This document shows, one piece after another, positions 1-7,974 of a stretch of DNA of 33,995 bases. The DNA comes from Candidatus Wolframiiraptor allenii (GTDB lineage: Archaea; Thermoproteota; Nitrososphaeria_A; Caldarchaeales; Wolframiiraptoraceae). How positions within the stretch are numbered: the first letter of the stretch is position 1; every line of letters starts with the position of its first letter. The notes beneath the pieces were generated by a model. It ran no database searches. It was not told where the DNA came from and was given only the letters and a program-made list of their open reading frames with translations. The translations under genes and the position numbers were made by a program. The DNA lies in NCBI GenBank assembly GCA_023539495.1, contig JAKCEV010000008.1, positions 1-33,995 of the forward strand, given 5' to 3'.

Positions 1-63
1 TAGCCCTTGGCCGGGTCTCCGGCCATTACCCCTACCCTTTTCAGGGCTTGGGGTTACTGGCAT
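1..63 (+). repeat. Structured dispersed repeat copy 1 (candidate omega-RNA / IS605-type right-end scaffold)
   Basis: TAGCCCTTGGCCGGGTCTCCGGCC-ATTACCCCTACCC...GGGG-TTACTGGCAT closely matches 24593-24655. It contains the perfect hairpin GGCCGG-GTCT-CCGGCC and a second C-rich/G-rich hairpin. Similarity stops after GGCAT. Confidence 0.5.
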
Positions 64-149
64 TATTTAAACGATGTGCTACGGTGCGTGGATGCCTTGT
101 TCAGCCACATGCATTTGAATAACCTCTCTTCCCTTCTTCCTTTTTATTC

Positions 150-191
150 CTCCATTTTCAGAAAGACCCCAAAAACAGGGGCGGGGTCTTT
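150..191 (-). repeat. Dispersed hairpin repeat (diverged member of the GCCTGCCC...GGGG...CTGAAAATGG family)
   Basis: Reverse complement reads ACCCCGCCCCTGTTTTTGGGGTCTTTCTGAAAATGGAGGAATAAAAA. Perfect 9-bp inverted repeat AAAGACCCC (162-170) / GGGGTCTTT (183-191). Confidence 0.5.
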
Positions 192-550
192 ACTCCTAGG
201 CTTGTAGGGCCATGACGGGGTATAGGGTCTTGGAGGAGGCTTTTCCCAATATTGAGGAGGATGGGAGGGAGGTGGCGAGGTTACTCAACCAAAAGCGCGA
301 AGACCGGGCGATTATTATGAGAGGGTCGAGGGATACGGCTCACGGACGAGCAGGGGAAGCTCAAGAGGGTTATGAGCGAATTATACGCCTCCGAGATTAT
401 AAGGAGGAACATGGAGAGGGCCGGGGCCACGATAGGAGGGGGTAGGAGCGAGGGGGAGATGGAAGTAGATGGATGAGAGACTCGTTAAGGAGTTCTGGAG
501 GCTAGTAGAGGATAATGGCTAAATTATTCCATTTTCAGGGACATCTTGAC

Positions 551-712
551 ATGCCGATAAGGGACATCATGCTTCTTCAGCTGGCTCAAAGACGCAGGCT
601 CTACTATAAGATCTGCATGAAATGCGGGGCTAGGAACGCGCCCACCGCGGAGAAATGTAGAAGATGCAGGAGCTATGACCTGAGATGGAAGCGAAGGGAG
701 ATAAAGAGGTAG
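551..712 (+). CDS. rpl40e: 50S ribosomal protein L40e
   Basis: MPIRDIMLLQLAQRRRLYYKICMKCGARNAPTAEKCRRCRSYDLRWKRREIKR, the classic archaeal L40e zinc-ribbon. The ORF track starts at 515, but the family N-terminus matches the internal Met at 551. Confidence 0.92.
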   Translation: MPIRDIMLLQLAQRRRLYYKICMKCGARNAPTAEKCRRCRSYDLRWKRREIKR

Positions 713-763
713 CCCGTCGAAACAAATTTATCTAAAGCCTTGAATCACGTTAGGATGCCGGCT

Positions 764-852
764 GGGCCGGTAGTCTAGAGGCTATGACGCCGCCCTGACA
801 CGGTTTCCGGGGGAGGCGGCGGAGGTCGTGGGTTCGAATCCCACCCGGCCCA
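764..852 (+). tRNA. tRNA-Val(GAC) with a ~16-nt intron at 37/38 (801-816)
   Basis: Acceptor GGGCCGG/CCGGCCC, T-arm GTGGG-TTCGAAT-CCCAC, anticodon stem CCGCC/GGCGG and loop CTGACA|C form only after removing CGGTTTCCGGGGGAGG. Confidence 0.9.
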
Positions 853-1593
853 CACTTCCCCAAACCCAATGTGCTTGAGGATCTCTCCTACTTGAAGACT
901 ACCGGACTCCAGGAATTCAGAGACTTGGCTCCATGGAAGCGGCTTGATGATTACGCCGCGGGGAAGCTTTTGCCGCAACCTATTCACAAGTTTATCAAGC
1001 CTTGCTCCAAGCCGCAGGTATAACATATGTGATGAAAGAGTTAGATGGTCATGATGCGCTATCTGATCTCTGAAAATATCTACGGATTTGTCAACCTCGC
1101 CTATAGCGGCATTTAGGATCATTACCCGATCAAGCCCCCTCATCACCTGCTCGGCGAGGAGCTCGAGCTGTACGAGTGATGGCATTCTGGCTGACAGGCT
1201 CACGGGCGCCCCTTCAAGGACGCCAACGTTCTCCAGAAACTCTAGGGGCTTATCGCCGCTATATCCCAAACTCGCCGCGAACGCGCTGGCTGATAGAACT
1301 CTGCTCACCGTGATGCCATTAGGGCTTGGATACTCCACAACAATCCTTGATCCTGAGATATCCTTGACACGGGCTGTATAGGGTGGCTTCCCCGACGAGA
1401 TGGGATTGATCCTGGCCTGAAGCCGGATTATGGTCTCAACAAGCTCCTCATCCGGCGCTATGATGATCCATCCATCAACCCCCTCCCTCGCCTCGACCCT
1501 GAGCCCCGAGGCTTCTTCAAGAAGCCCATTGAGCCACTCCTCAATAGCCCTTACCAGCTCCTCCCTCCCCCCACACTTCTCAGCGAGGATCAT
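775..1593 (-). CDS. DUF2110-type conserved archaeal protein; the ORF reads into antisense tRNA-Val
   Basis: Divergent from tfe, an arrangement I recall for DUF2110. The last ~26 codons (WAGWDSNPRPPPPPPETVSGRRHSL) are antisense to the tRNA. Confidence 0.65.
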   Translation of the reverse strand: MILAEKCGGREELVRAIEEWLNGLLEEASGLRVEAREGVDGWIIIAPDEELVETIIRLQARINPISSGKPPYTARVKDISGSRIVVEYPSPNGITVSRVLSASAFAASLGYSGDKPLEFLENVGVLEGAPVSLSARMPSLVQLELLAEQVMRGLDRVMILNAAIGEVDKSVDIFRDQIAHHDHLTLSSHMLYLRLGARLDKLVNRLRQKLPRGVIIKPLPWSQVSEFLESGSLQVGEILKHIGFGEVWAGWDSNPRPPPPPPETVSGRRHSL

Positions 1594-1642
1594 GTTCGCG
1601 GAGGAAGTTTTTTAGGCGACACTATAAGCTCTATTCCATAGG

Positions 1643-2197
1643 ATGCTTCTGATAATCGAGAAGGAGACATTAGTCGAGCTGGCGAGGCTCGTCGGAGGGG
1701 AGGAGGCCGCTAAGGTCATGCGGCTCCTTATAAGCAGGCCGGGGATAGTTGATGAGCAGATTGCGAAGAAGCTTAACATGGATGTACGTGAGGTGAGGAA
1801 GATACTTCACAGGCTTAACAGTATTGGAATACTTTACTATGAGCTTGCGAGGGATAAAAAGACTGATCACAGAATATTCAAGTGGTATGTCCAAGAGGAG
1901 CAAGCGACGGGATTTATAATATCAAACATGCAGAAGATCCGGGAGAGGCTGATCGAGAAGCTCCAAGCCGAGGAGAGCAACCAGTTCTACTGGTGTGGCA
2001 TCCTAGGCCATCCCAGGCTCTTATTTGACCAAGCTATGGAGCAGCTCTTCAGATGTCCAGTATGTAAAAAGCCGATGGAACCCCATGAGAACAGGGACCT
2101 GATAGAGGCTCTCAAGCGGAAGATCGAGGAGATTGAGAAGGCATTAAGTGAGATGACCGAGGCGAGGAAGTCCGAGGTAGCTGAAAAGGCAGAATAG
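1643..2197 (+). CDS. tfe: Transcription factor E alpha subunit (TFE)
   Basis: N-terminal winged helix (VMRLLISRPGIVDEQIAKKLNMDVREVRKILHRLNSIGILYYELARDKK) followed by a (degenerate) zinc ribbon and a coiled coil. Confidence 0.9.
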   Translation: MLLIIEKETLVELARLVGGEEAAKVMRLLISRPGIVDEQIAKKLNMDVREVRKILHRLNSIGILYYELARDKKTDHRIFKWYVQEEQATGFIISNMQKIRERLIEKLQAEESNQFYWCGILGHPRLLFDQAMEQLFRCPVCKKPMEPHENRDLIEALKRKIEEIEKALSEMTEARKSEVAEKAE

Positions 2198-2206
2198 TGT
2201 GGGGAG

Positions 2207-2770
2207 ATGTCCAAGATAACGGTCCTGAGGCTCGGCCATAGAATAGCAAGAGATAAGAGGGTTACGACGCACGTTGCCTTGGTCGCGAGAGCATATGGTG
2301 CCCACGAGATAATAATCACGGGAGACCGCGATGATTCCCTCATACACCGCATAGAGAGCATAGTCGAGAAATGGGGCGGGCCATTCTCAGCAAGATTCGA
2401 AGATAACTGGAGAGGGGTGATTAGGAGGTTCAAGGAAGCCGGGGCAACAATAATACACCTGACAATGTATGGGGTGAACCTCCCTGATATAATAGATGAA
2501 GTCAGGAGACTCTGGAGAGATGGTAAAGATCTATTGGTGATTGTTGGGGGAGAGAAGGTCCCGGGAGAGGTCTATGGTTTGGCAGACTATAATATTGCTA
2601 TCGGAAACCAGCCCCATAGCGAGATCGCAGCCCTAGCAACATTCCTAGATTGGCTTCAAGAGGGAGAGGAGCTGAGGAAGGAGTTCTTGAACGCGAGGTT
2701 GAAGATAATCCCGAGCCTGAGAGGGAAGATTGTTATACACCTAGAAAGTAGCGGTTCGCTAAAACAATAG
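2207..2770 (+). CDS. trm56: tRNA (cytidine(56)-2'-O)-methyltransferase aTrm56
   Basis: [27 protein letters not shown]...[39 protein letters not shown], aTrm56 family motifs. Confidence 0.9.
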   Translation: MSKITVLRLGHRIARDKRVTTHVALVARAYGAHEIIITGDRDDSLIHRIESIVEKWGGPFSARFEDNWRGVIRRFKEAGATIIHLTMYGVNLPDIIDEVRRLWRDGKDLLVIVGGEKVPGEVYGLADYNIAIGNQPHSEIAALATFLDWLQEGEELRKEFLNARLKIIPSLRGKIVIHLESSGSLKQ

Positions 2771-2785
2771 GAGTCAGGCAGATCA

Positions 2786-4060
2786 TTAGATGCCATTATC
2801 AGTTAAGGGTATGACATAGGGGCCCTCCGGGATCACCATTATCTCAGCATCACTCCTCCCAATGATACTTAATGCTATCTCCAGCGCCTCCTCCACGGTC
2901 TTGGCACGCTCGAGCATGAAGCTACTCGCAAGCCTCTCAGAGATATAATCGCTCACCAGGATCACCTTGGCTCTCTTCAGGACCCTTGCCAGTATCTGTG
3001 CCTCCCACTGATCATTTATCGGCTCATTCTTCCTGATATTTTCGAGGATTTCATCGGGGCTGCCAGCACCTTGGAAGATTCTCAGGAACTCCTCGTGGCC
3101 GCCGAGCCCATCCCTGCACTCCGAGGCGATTATTATGACTCCTCCATCCTTAACCACATAAGCGGCGGTATCCATCCCTTTGACAGCCTGATAAAGATCC
3201 CTATCCAGCGGAAAGCCACCATTAGTCGTTATTATGATGTCAGCGGGTCTCTCAACGCGAAGCTTGACAAATCTATCTAGGAACTCGATCCCAGCTAGAT
3301 GAGCCCTTACTGGATCACCCGCGAATATTCCAGTAATCTCCCTTCTTTCATTTATTGTCACATTGATTATGAAGTCGAGCCGAGTCATCTTCATGAACTC
3401 AATCATATCCATGTGGATCGGGTTCCCCTCAAGTATTCCGGCCCTAGATCTCTGATTGTCAATCATCCTAAAGCCGTGATTCTTGAATATCGCCTCCTTC
3501 CCCGCAACCCCCGGCAAGATTATCTTCCTGCCGCCGCTGTACCCAGCGAAGAAATGAGGTTCAATGAGCCCAGCCCCTATAACGACATCGCTCTCGAGAA
3601 CAAGTCTATTAACATGGATCGGCGTCCCATAGCTCGTCCTTGCATCAAGCTTCACAACCTGCTCATCATCGGATGCCCTATGATTGACTATATCATATTT
3701 CTCTAGGACATCCTTACCAAACATCCTCTCTAGCTCATCCCTCTCAACTTCTCTATGGAGGCCGGTCGCAACTAGAACTTGGACTTCCGCCATGGGGTTA
3801 GCCCTCTTCACATGATCCAGCACACGGGGGATTAGACGCCTAGATGGGAGGGCCCTAGTATTATCCGGTACCACCAACAGGACCCGACTAGCCCCCTTTA
3901 AGAGATCACCAAGACTTGTGCTCGAGATAGGCTTCCTCAGAGCCCTCTCAAGCTCACTTTCAACAGACGCCAAAGCGGGCATCTCCATAGATCTTAAGAT
4001 CCTACATCTCTCAAGTTTGATCTCAAGCCCGCGCTCACCATAAGGCAGCTTGACCCTCAT
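2786..4060 (-). CDS. larA: Nickel-dependent lactate racemase family (LarA/DUF2088)
   Basis: LLVVPDNTRALPSR, YDIVNHRASDD, IEPHFFAGYSGGRKIILPGVAGKEAIFKNHGF: LarA-type His/Lys catalytic positions are present. Confidence 0.82.
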   Translation of the reverse strand: MRVKLPYGERGLEIKLERCRILRSMEMPALASVESELERALRKPISSTSLGDLLKGASRVLLVVPDNTRALPSRRLIPRVLDHVKRANPMAEVQVLVATGLHREVERDELERMFGKDVLEKYDIVNHRASDDEQVVKLDARTSYGTPIHVNRLVLESDVVIGAGLIEPHFFAGYSGGRKIILPGVAGKEAIFKNHGFRMIDNQRSRAGILEGNPIHMDMIEFMKMTRLDFIINVTINERREITGIFAGDPVRAHLAGIEFLDRFVKLRVERPADIIITTNGGFPLDRDLYQAVKGMDTAAYVVKDGGVIIIASECRDGLGGHEEFLRIFQGAGSPDEILENIRKNEPINDQWEAQILARVLKRAKVILVSDYISERLASSFMLERAKTVEEALEIALSIIGRSDAEIMVIPEGPYVIPLTDNGI

Positions 4061-4112
4061 AGCTACCTCTATGTAAGTAGGTCCCGGTTAATTCGAGTAA
4101 CGCTTGTTTATG

Positions 4113-4129
4113 CTTTAAAATTTTTAAAG
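4113..4129 (+). promoter_or_regulatory. Archaeal TATA/BRE-like promoter for tRNA-Val(CAC)
   Basis: gctttaaaatttttaaagc lies about 25-40 nt upstream of the tRNA start in an intergenic AT-rich stretch. Confidence 0.5.
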
Positions 4130-4152
4130 CAGAGCGTGAATAGGGACGGCTT

Positions 4153-4242
4153 GGGCCGGTAGTCTAGGGGCCATGACGCCGCCCTCACACGATCATCAGG
4201 AGGATACGGCGGAGGTCGTGGGTTCGAATCCCACCCGGCCCA
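4153..4242 (+). tRNA. tRNA-Val(CAC) with a ~17-nt intron at 37/38 (4190-4206)
   Basis: Same body as tRNA-Val(GAC). Anticodon CAC at 4186-4188; the intron CGATCATCAGGAGGATA must be removed to form CCGCC/GGCGG. Confidence 0.9.
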
Positions 4243-4325
4243 TATTATAGGATTTAGGATCTAGGATATATTCTAGCAGACATAATCTTTTTCAGGTCTC
4301 TCATCACCTATTTTGATGTAGTAAG

Positions 4326-4493
4326 TTGGCTCGGAAAAAGATTCTGAAATGCCCTAGCTGCGGTTTCCAATTCGAGGTTAGTTATGCTAGAGCCTTTGCT
4401 TGCGGTGGATGCCCATCATCCATCTCATGCGACTATGTCAAATGTCCAAGATGTGGTGAGGAATTTCCGGAGGCTCCTGCAATAACATATTAA
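4326..4493 (+). CDS. Small zinc-ribbon protein (55 aa, TTG start)
   Basis: Not in the ORF track. Reads (M)ARKKILKCPSCGFQFEVSYARAFACGGCPSSISCDYVKCPRCGEEFPEAPAITY*, with CPSC, CGGC and CPRC knuckles. Confidence 0.6.
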   Translation: MARKKILKCPSCGFQFEVSYARAFACGGCPSSISCDYVKCPRCGEEFPEAPAITY

Positions 4494-4535
4494 TTCGATC
4501 ATTAGGACAAGATTTATGCTTGAATGAGTTAGTTA

Positions 4536-5855
4536 TTGTATCGAGTTATGAGGTATGAGGAAAGGACCCGGGCTTCTAGAAGAATGTTTGAGAAAGCCTG
4601 TAGATATCTTCCCGGAGGAGTATCTTACTCTATAAGATACTTCGAGCCGTATCCAGTCTATGTCTCGGCTGCACGCGGCCAGAGGATCCGGGACCTTGAT
4701 GGAAATGAGTATACTGATTACTGGATGGGGCATGGCGCGTTGATCATGGGACATGGTTATCATCCGATTATCGAGGCGGCGGTAAGCCAGCTACGGGAGT
4801 ATGCCCATATCGGTTTTCCACATGAGTGGGAGGTTAAGCTGGCGATGCAGATATCAAGGATGGTTGAGAGCGTCGAGATGATGAGGTTCACGAATAGTGG
4901 GACGGAGGCGGCAATGTATGCTTGTAGGCTTGCTAGAGCATACACGGGCAGAAAGGTGATCGCGAAGTTCGAGGGCGGATGGCATGGCGGATACGACTGC
5001 CTCCATATAGGGGTTCAGCCGCCATATGAGGTCCCCGGAAGCTTAGGGATACTCGAGGAATCGCTCAGGTACACAATACTCCTGCCATTCAATGATCTCG
5101 AGGGTGTTGAGAAACGCGTGAGAAACCTCGATCTCGCGGCGATAATCGTCGAGCCTGTTCTCGGGGCTGGCGGAGCGATACCGGCTGAACCTGAATTCCT
5201 CAAAGGGTTACGGGAGATTTGCGATATGCTCGGCGCGCTCTTAATATTTGACGAGGTTATCACGGGTTTTAGACTGTCCCCCGGCGGGGCGCAGAAACTC
5301 TATGGCGTCAAGCCTGATCTAACGATCTTCGGGAAGATATTGGGCGGCGGGATCTTCCCGGCCGGGGGCTTTGGAGGGAGGGCTGAGATAATGGAACTTC
5401 TTGACCAGATAAGGCGTCCTCGACCGCATGAAAGGGCATTTCAGGGCGGGACTTATGCTGCGAACCCGCTGACCACAAGAGCGGGATACACGCTTCTCAA
5501 GGAGCTAGGGGAGAGACCTGAAATATATCAAAGACTTAATCAGCTTGGAGAATATGCTAGAAACGGTCTCGAAGATGCTTTCTCTAAGCATGGGTTGGCG
5601 GCTCACATCACCGGGATCGGCTCGATGATAGGGATACACTTCGCAAAGAAGAAGCCCCGAGATGCCAAGATGGCCCAGCAGATGAAGGATATGGAGATGG
5701 CTAAGAGATTCTTCAGACATGCACTGGAGAATGGAGTGATTTATCTGACACCCGAGATCCCGCATTTATTCATCTCCGCGGCGCACACCCGGGAGGACTT
5801 GGACAATCTAATATCGGTCGCGGAAGATTTTGTGAGGAGGAACGCTACTCCCTGA
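4536..5855 (+). CDS. Class III (HemL-like) PLP-dependent aminotransferase/aminomutase
   Basis: FEKACRYLPGGVSYSIR, RFTNSGTEAAMYACRLARAYTGR, LIFDEVITGFR, PDLTIFGKILGGGIFPAGGFGG (PLP lysine). Confidence 0.85.
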   Translation: MYRVMRYEERTRASRRMFEKACRYLPGGVSYSIRYFEPYPVYVSAARGQRIRDLDGNEYTDYWMGHGALIMGHGYHPIIEAAVSQLREYAHIGFPHEWEVKLAMQISRMVESVEMMRFTNSGTEAAMYACRLARAYTGRKVIAKFEGGWHGGYDCLHIGVQPPYEVPGSLGILEESLRYTILLPFNDLEGVEKRVRNLDLAAIIVEPVLGAGGAIPAEPEFLKGLREICDMLGALLIFDEVITGFRLSPGGAQKLYGVKPDLTIFGKILGGGIFPAGGFGGRAEIMELLDQIRRPRPHERAFQGGTYAANPLTTRAGYTLLKELGERPEIYQRLNQLGEYARNGLEDAFSKHGLAAHITGIGSMIGIHFAKKKPRDAKMAQQMKDMEMAKRFFRHALENGVIYLTPEIPHLFISAAHTREDLDNLISVAEDFVRRNATP

Positions 5856-7974
5856 AGTAAGGTTGGAGGAATGCTTTGGGCGGCCTCGCCCTCTTGCCAA
5901 GGACTGCCGAGATCGCGACGGTCAATAGGTATGGTATGGATTGAAAGAACTGGTATGGTAGCTGGACTATCGTGACAAGCCATGCTTGAAGGGCGTTTAG
6001 GAATCCGAAGAAGATGCATGCAAGCCATATCCATGCGGGGTTCCAGTTTCCGAGTACGACGAGGGCCATGGCTATCCAGCTCCACTCGCCGCCAACGTTT
6101 AGGTTGAATGATCTTAGGTCTATGAGCGAGTAGAATGCGCCTCCTATGGCCATCAGCGCGGAGCCTGCCAATATTGTATAATATCTCACCGCGTGAACCC
6201 TGATCAGGGATGAGTCCGCGGCTCTTGGGTTCTCGCCGACGGCCCTCAACATGAGGCCCCACCTAGTCTTAGACAGTATGAAGATTAGGATCAGTGGCAG
6301 GATGTATACCCCAGCATAGATATATAGACTCTGGCTGAAGGCTGAACCTATTATAGGCAGGTCTCCAAGGGGCCCAAGCTTTAAGGGAGGCGTGGCCGGG
6401 ACTGTCGGCTCGACTAGTGGCGACCCAATTAGTACACGGTGCACGAAGTATGTCAGGTTCATGGCGTAGAATGTTATCGTTATTCCCGAGATGTGCTGCT
6501 GGCATCCGAGGCTAACTACTAGGAGGGCGTGGAGTAGGCCGAGGAGCGCGCCGATGAGGGCCGCGGCCATTATCCCGATTAATATGCTGCCGGAGAGGTA
6601 GGCGGCCATGAAACCCCATCCAGCGCCGGCTATCATTATTCCGAGTATTCCAAGATTTAGAACACCGGTCTTCTCTATGAGCATCTCGCCTAAGGATGCG
6701 AAGATTATTGGCGTCGCCGAGACTAGCGTTAAGCCCACAATGCTGGAAATGATCCTCTCCAAGTAGCTTCCCCGGGTGATCACGCCGACAATCGCGAGGA
6801 TTACAAGCACCATAATTATGTAGAGCATTATCATTAGAGTCCTCCTGCTGGGGATGATCCGGAATGATTGGCGGCCACCATCTAGATTACTTGAGGCAAC
6901 GGGAGGCTTTTCGAGCCTAACAATTCTCCTGAGCCCGATGCGTATCCTGTATGTCGTGATGGCTCCTAGTATCAGGAAGATTATGAGGGTCTGTGCTTGT
7001 ATGAGGTCTGATAGGAATGATGGGACGCCAGTGTTCCAGCTCATGGCATTTGCGCCGTTTATCAATATGCTGAAGAATATTCCAGCTAATGCCGCCCCTA
7101 TCGGGTCGAGACCGCCGAGCATAGCTATCGCCAAGGCTATGAGGCCGTAGTTGGGGCCGACGAATGGCGTCATGTAAAATAGTATTCCGGTTACCTCACA
7201 TGCCCCGGCAAGCCCAGCAAGGCCGCCGCTGATAAAAGCTACCCAGAAGTAGATCTTCGGGAGGCTGAATCCCTCGAGCTCCGCAACCCTTGGCGAGGTC
7301 GCGGCTATAATCCAGTTTCTGAGAATGGTCCTATTCATTAGGATCCAGAGAACTCCTAGGATGATGAAGGGTACTATCACGCCTAGATGGAGTCGAGTTC
7401 CCGGGATGAGTATCGGGAGCTTCGCATTAGCTCCTATCTCGGCTGACTGTGGATAGGTGGTGTAAGGGGCTCTCATCGGCCCCGTGAGAAGGCCAGCGCA
7501 TATCTGGAGAACCGCGCTCCAGATTAGAAGTGTTGTCAAGACCTCATCTTGGTTGCGCTGGACCTTCAGCCACCAGCTCACGAGACATACGGCCGCGCCC
7601 CCAAGCCAGCTCAACATGAAGATTAGCGGTATCAGGAGCTGGGGCGGAAGATGCTTTAACTGGACTCCGACATATGCCGCGATTAGGCCGCCGATTATGA
7701 ACTGGCCATGTACTCCGAGGTTCCAGAACCTGGCCTTAAATGCGACTAGGATCGCGAATGCTAGGAGTACTAGCGGCGATGCAGTGACTAGGATTTCCGC
7801 GGGGTTCTCGAAGGGCCACGTGAGAAGATAATAGTATACTGCTCCAAGGTCTCCCCCGGCCATCAGGACATATATCGCGGAGGCTAGGATTGAAAGGATG
7901 ACTGCTAGAACGGTAATGCTCAGCCTCTTGATGGGTGTGAGGGCTCCTCTTCTCTCGAGGCTAAGCTCGAGCAA
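5845..7974 (-). CDS. BMP-family (nucleoside/sugar-type) ABC transporter permease, two permease domains fused
   Basis: 709 aa with two tandem BPD_transp_2-like halves. Operonic with the ATPase and BMP binding protein. Confidence 0.85.
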   Translation of the reverse strand: MLELSLERRGALTPIKRLSITVLAVILSILASAIYVLMAGGDLGAVYYYLLTWPFENPAEILVTASPLVLLAFAILVAFKARFWNLGVHGQFIIGGLIAAYVGVQLKHLPPQLLIPLIFMLSWLGGAAVCLVSWWLKVQRNQDEVLTTLLIWSAVLQICAGLLTGPMRAPYTTYPQSAEIGANAKLPILIPGTRLHLGVIVPFIILGVLWILMNRTILRNWIIAATSPRVAELEGFSLPKIYFWVAFISGGLAGLAGACEVTGILFYMTPFVGPNYGLIALAIAMLGGLDPIGAALAGIFFSILINGANAMSWNTGVPSFLSDLIQAQTLIIFLILGAITTYRIRIGLRRIVRLEKPPVASSNLDGGRQSFRIIPSRRTLMIMLYIIMVLVILAIVGVITRGSYLERIISSIVGLTLVSATPIIFASLGEMLIEKTGVLNLGILGIMIAGAGWGFMAAYLSGSILIGIMAAALIGALLGLLHALLVVSLGCQQHISGITITFYAMNLTYFVHRVLIGSPLVEPTVPATPPLKLGPLGDLPIIGSAFSQSLYIYAGVYILPLILIFILSKTRWGLMLRAVGENPRAADSSLIRVHAVRYYTILAGSALMAIGGAFYSLIDLRSFNLNVGGEWSWIAMALVVLGNWNPAWIWLACIFFGFLNALQAWLVTIVQLPYQFFQSIPYLLTVAISAVLGKRARPPKAFLQPYFRE

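Noticed and set aside
212-476. 77-aa ORF plus a second frame (EGRGIRLTDEQGKLKRVMSELYASEIIRRNMERAG...) suggesting a frameshifted gene
   Set aside because: Possibly a degraded gene, but I could not recognise a family or prove a frameshift.
3299-3706. 135-aa plus-strand ORF
   Set aside because: Antisense to larA with no protein-like features.
5741-6262. 173-aa minus-strand ORF
   Set aside because: Alternative frame over the BMP permease and antisense to the aminotransferase 3' end; composition is out-of-frame-like.
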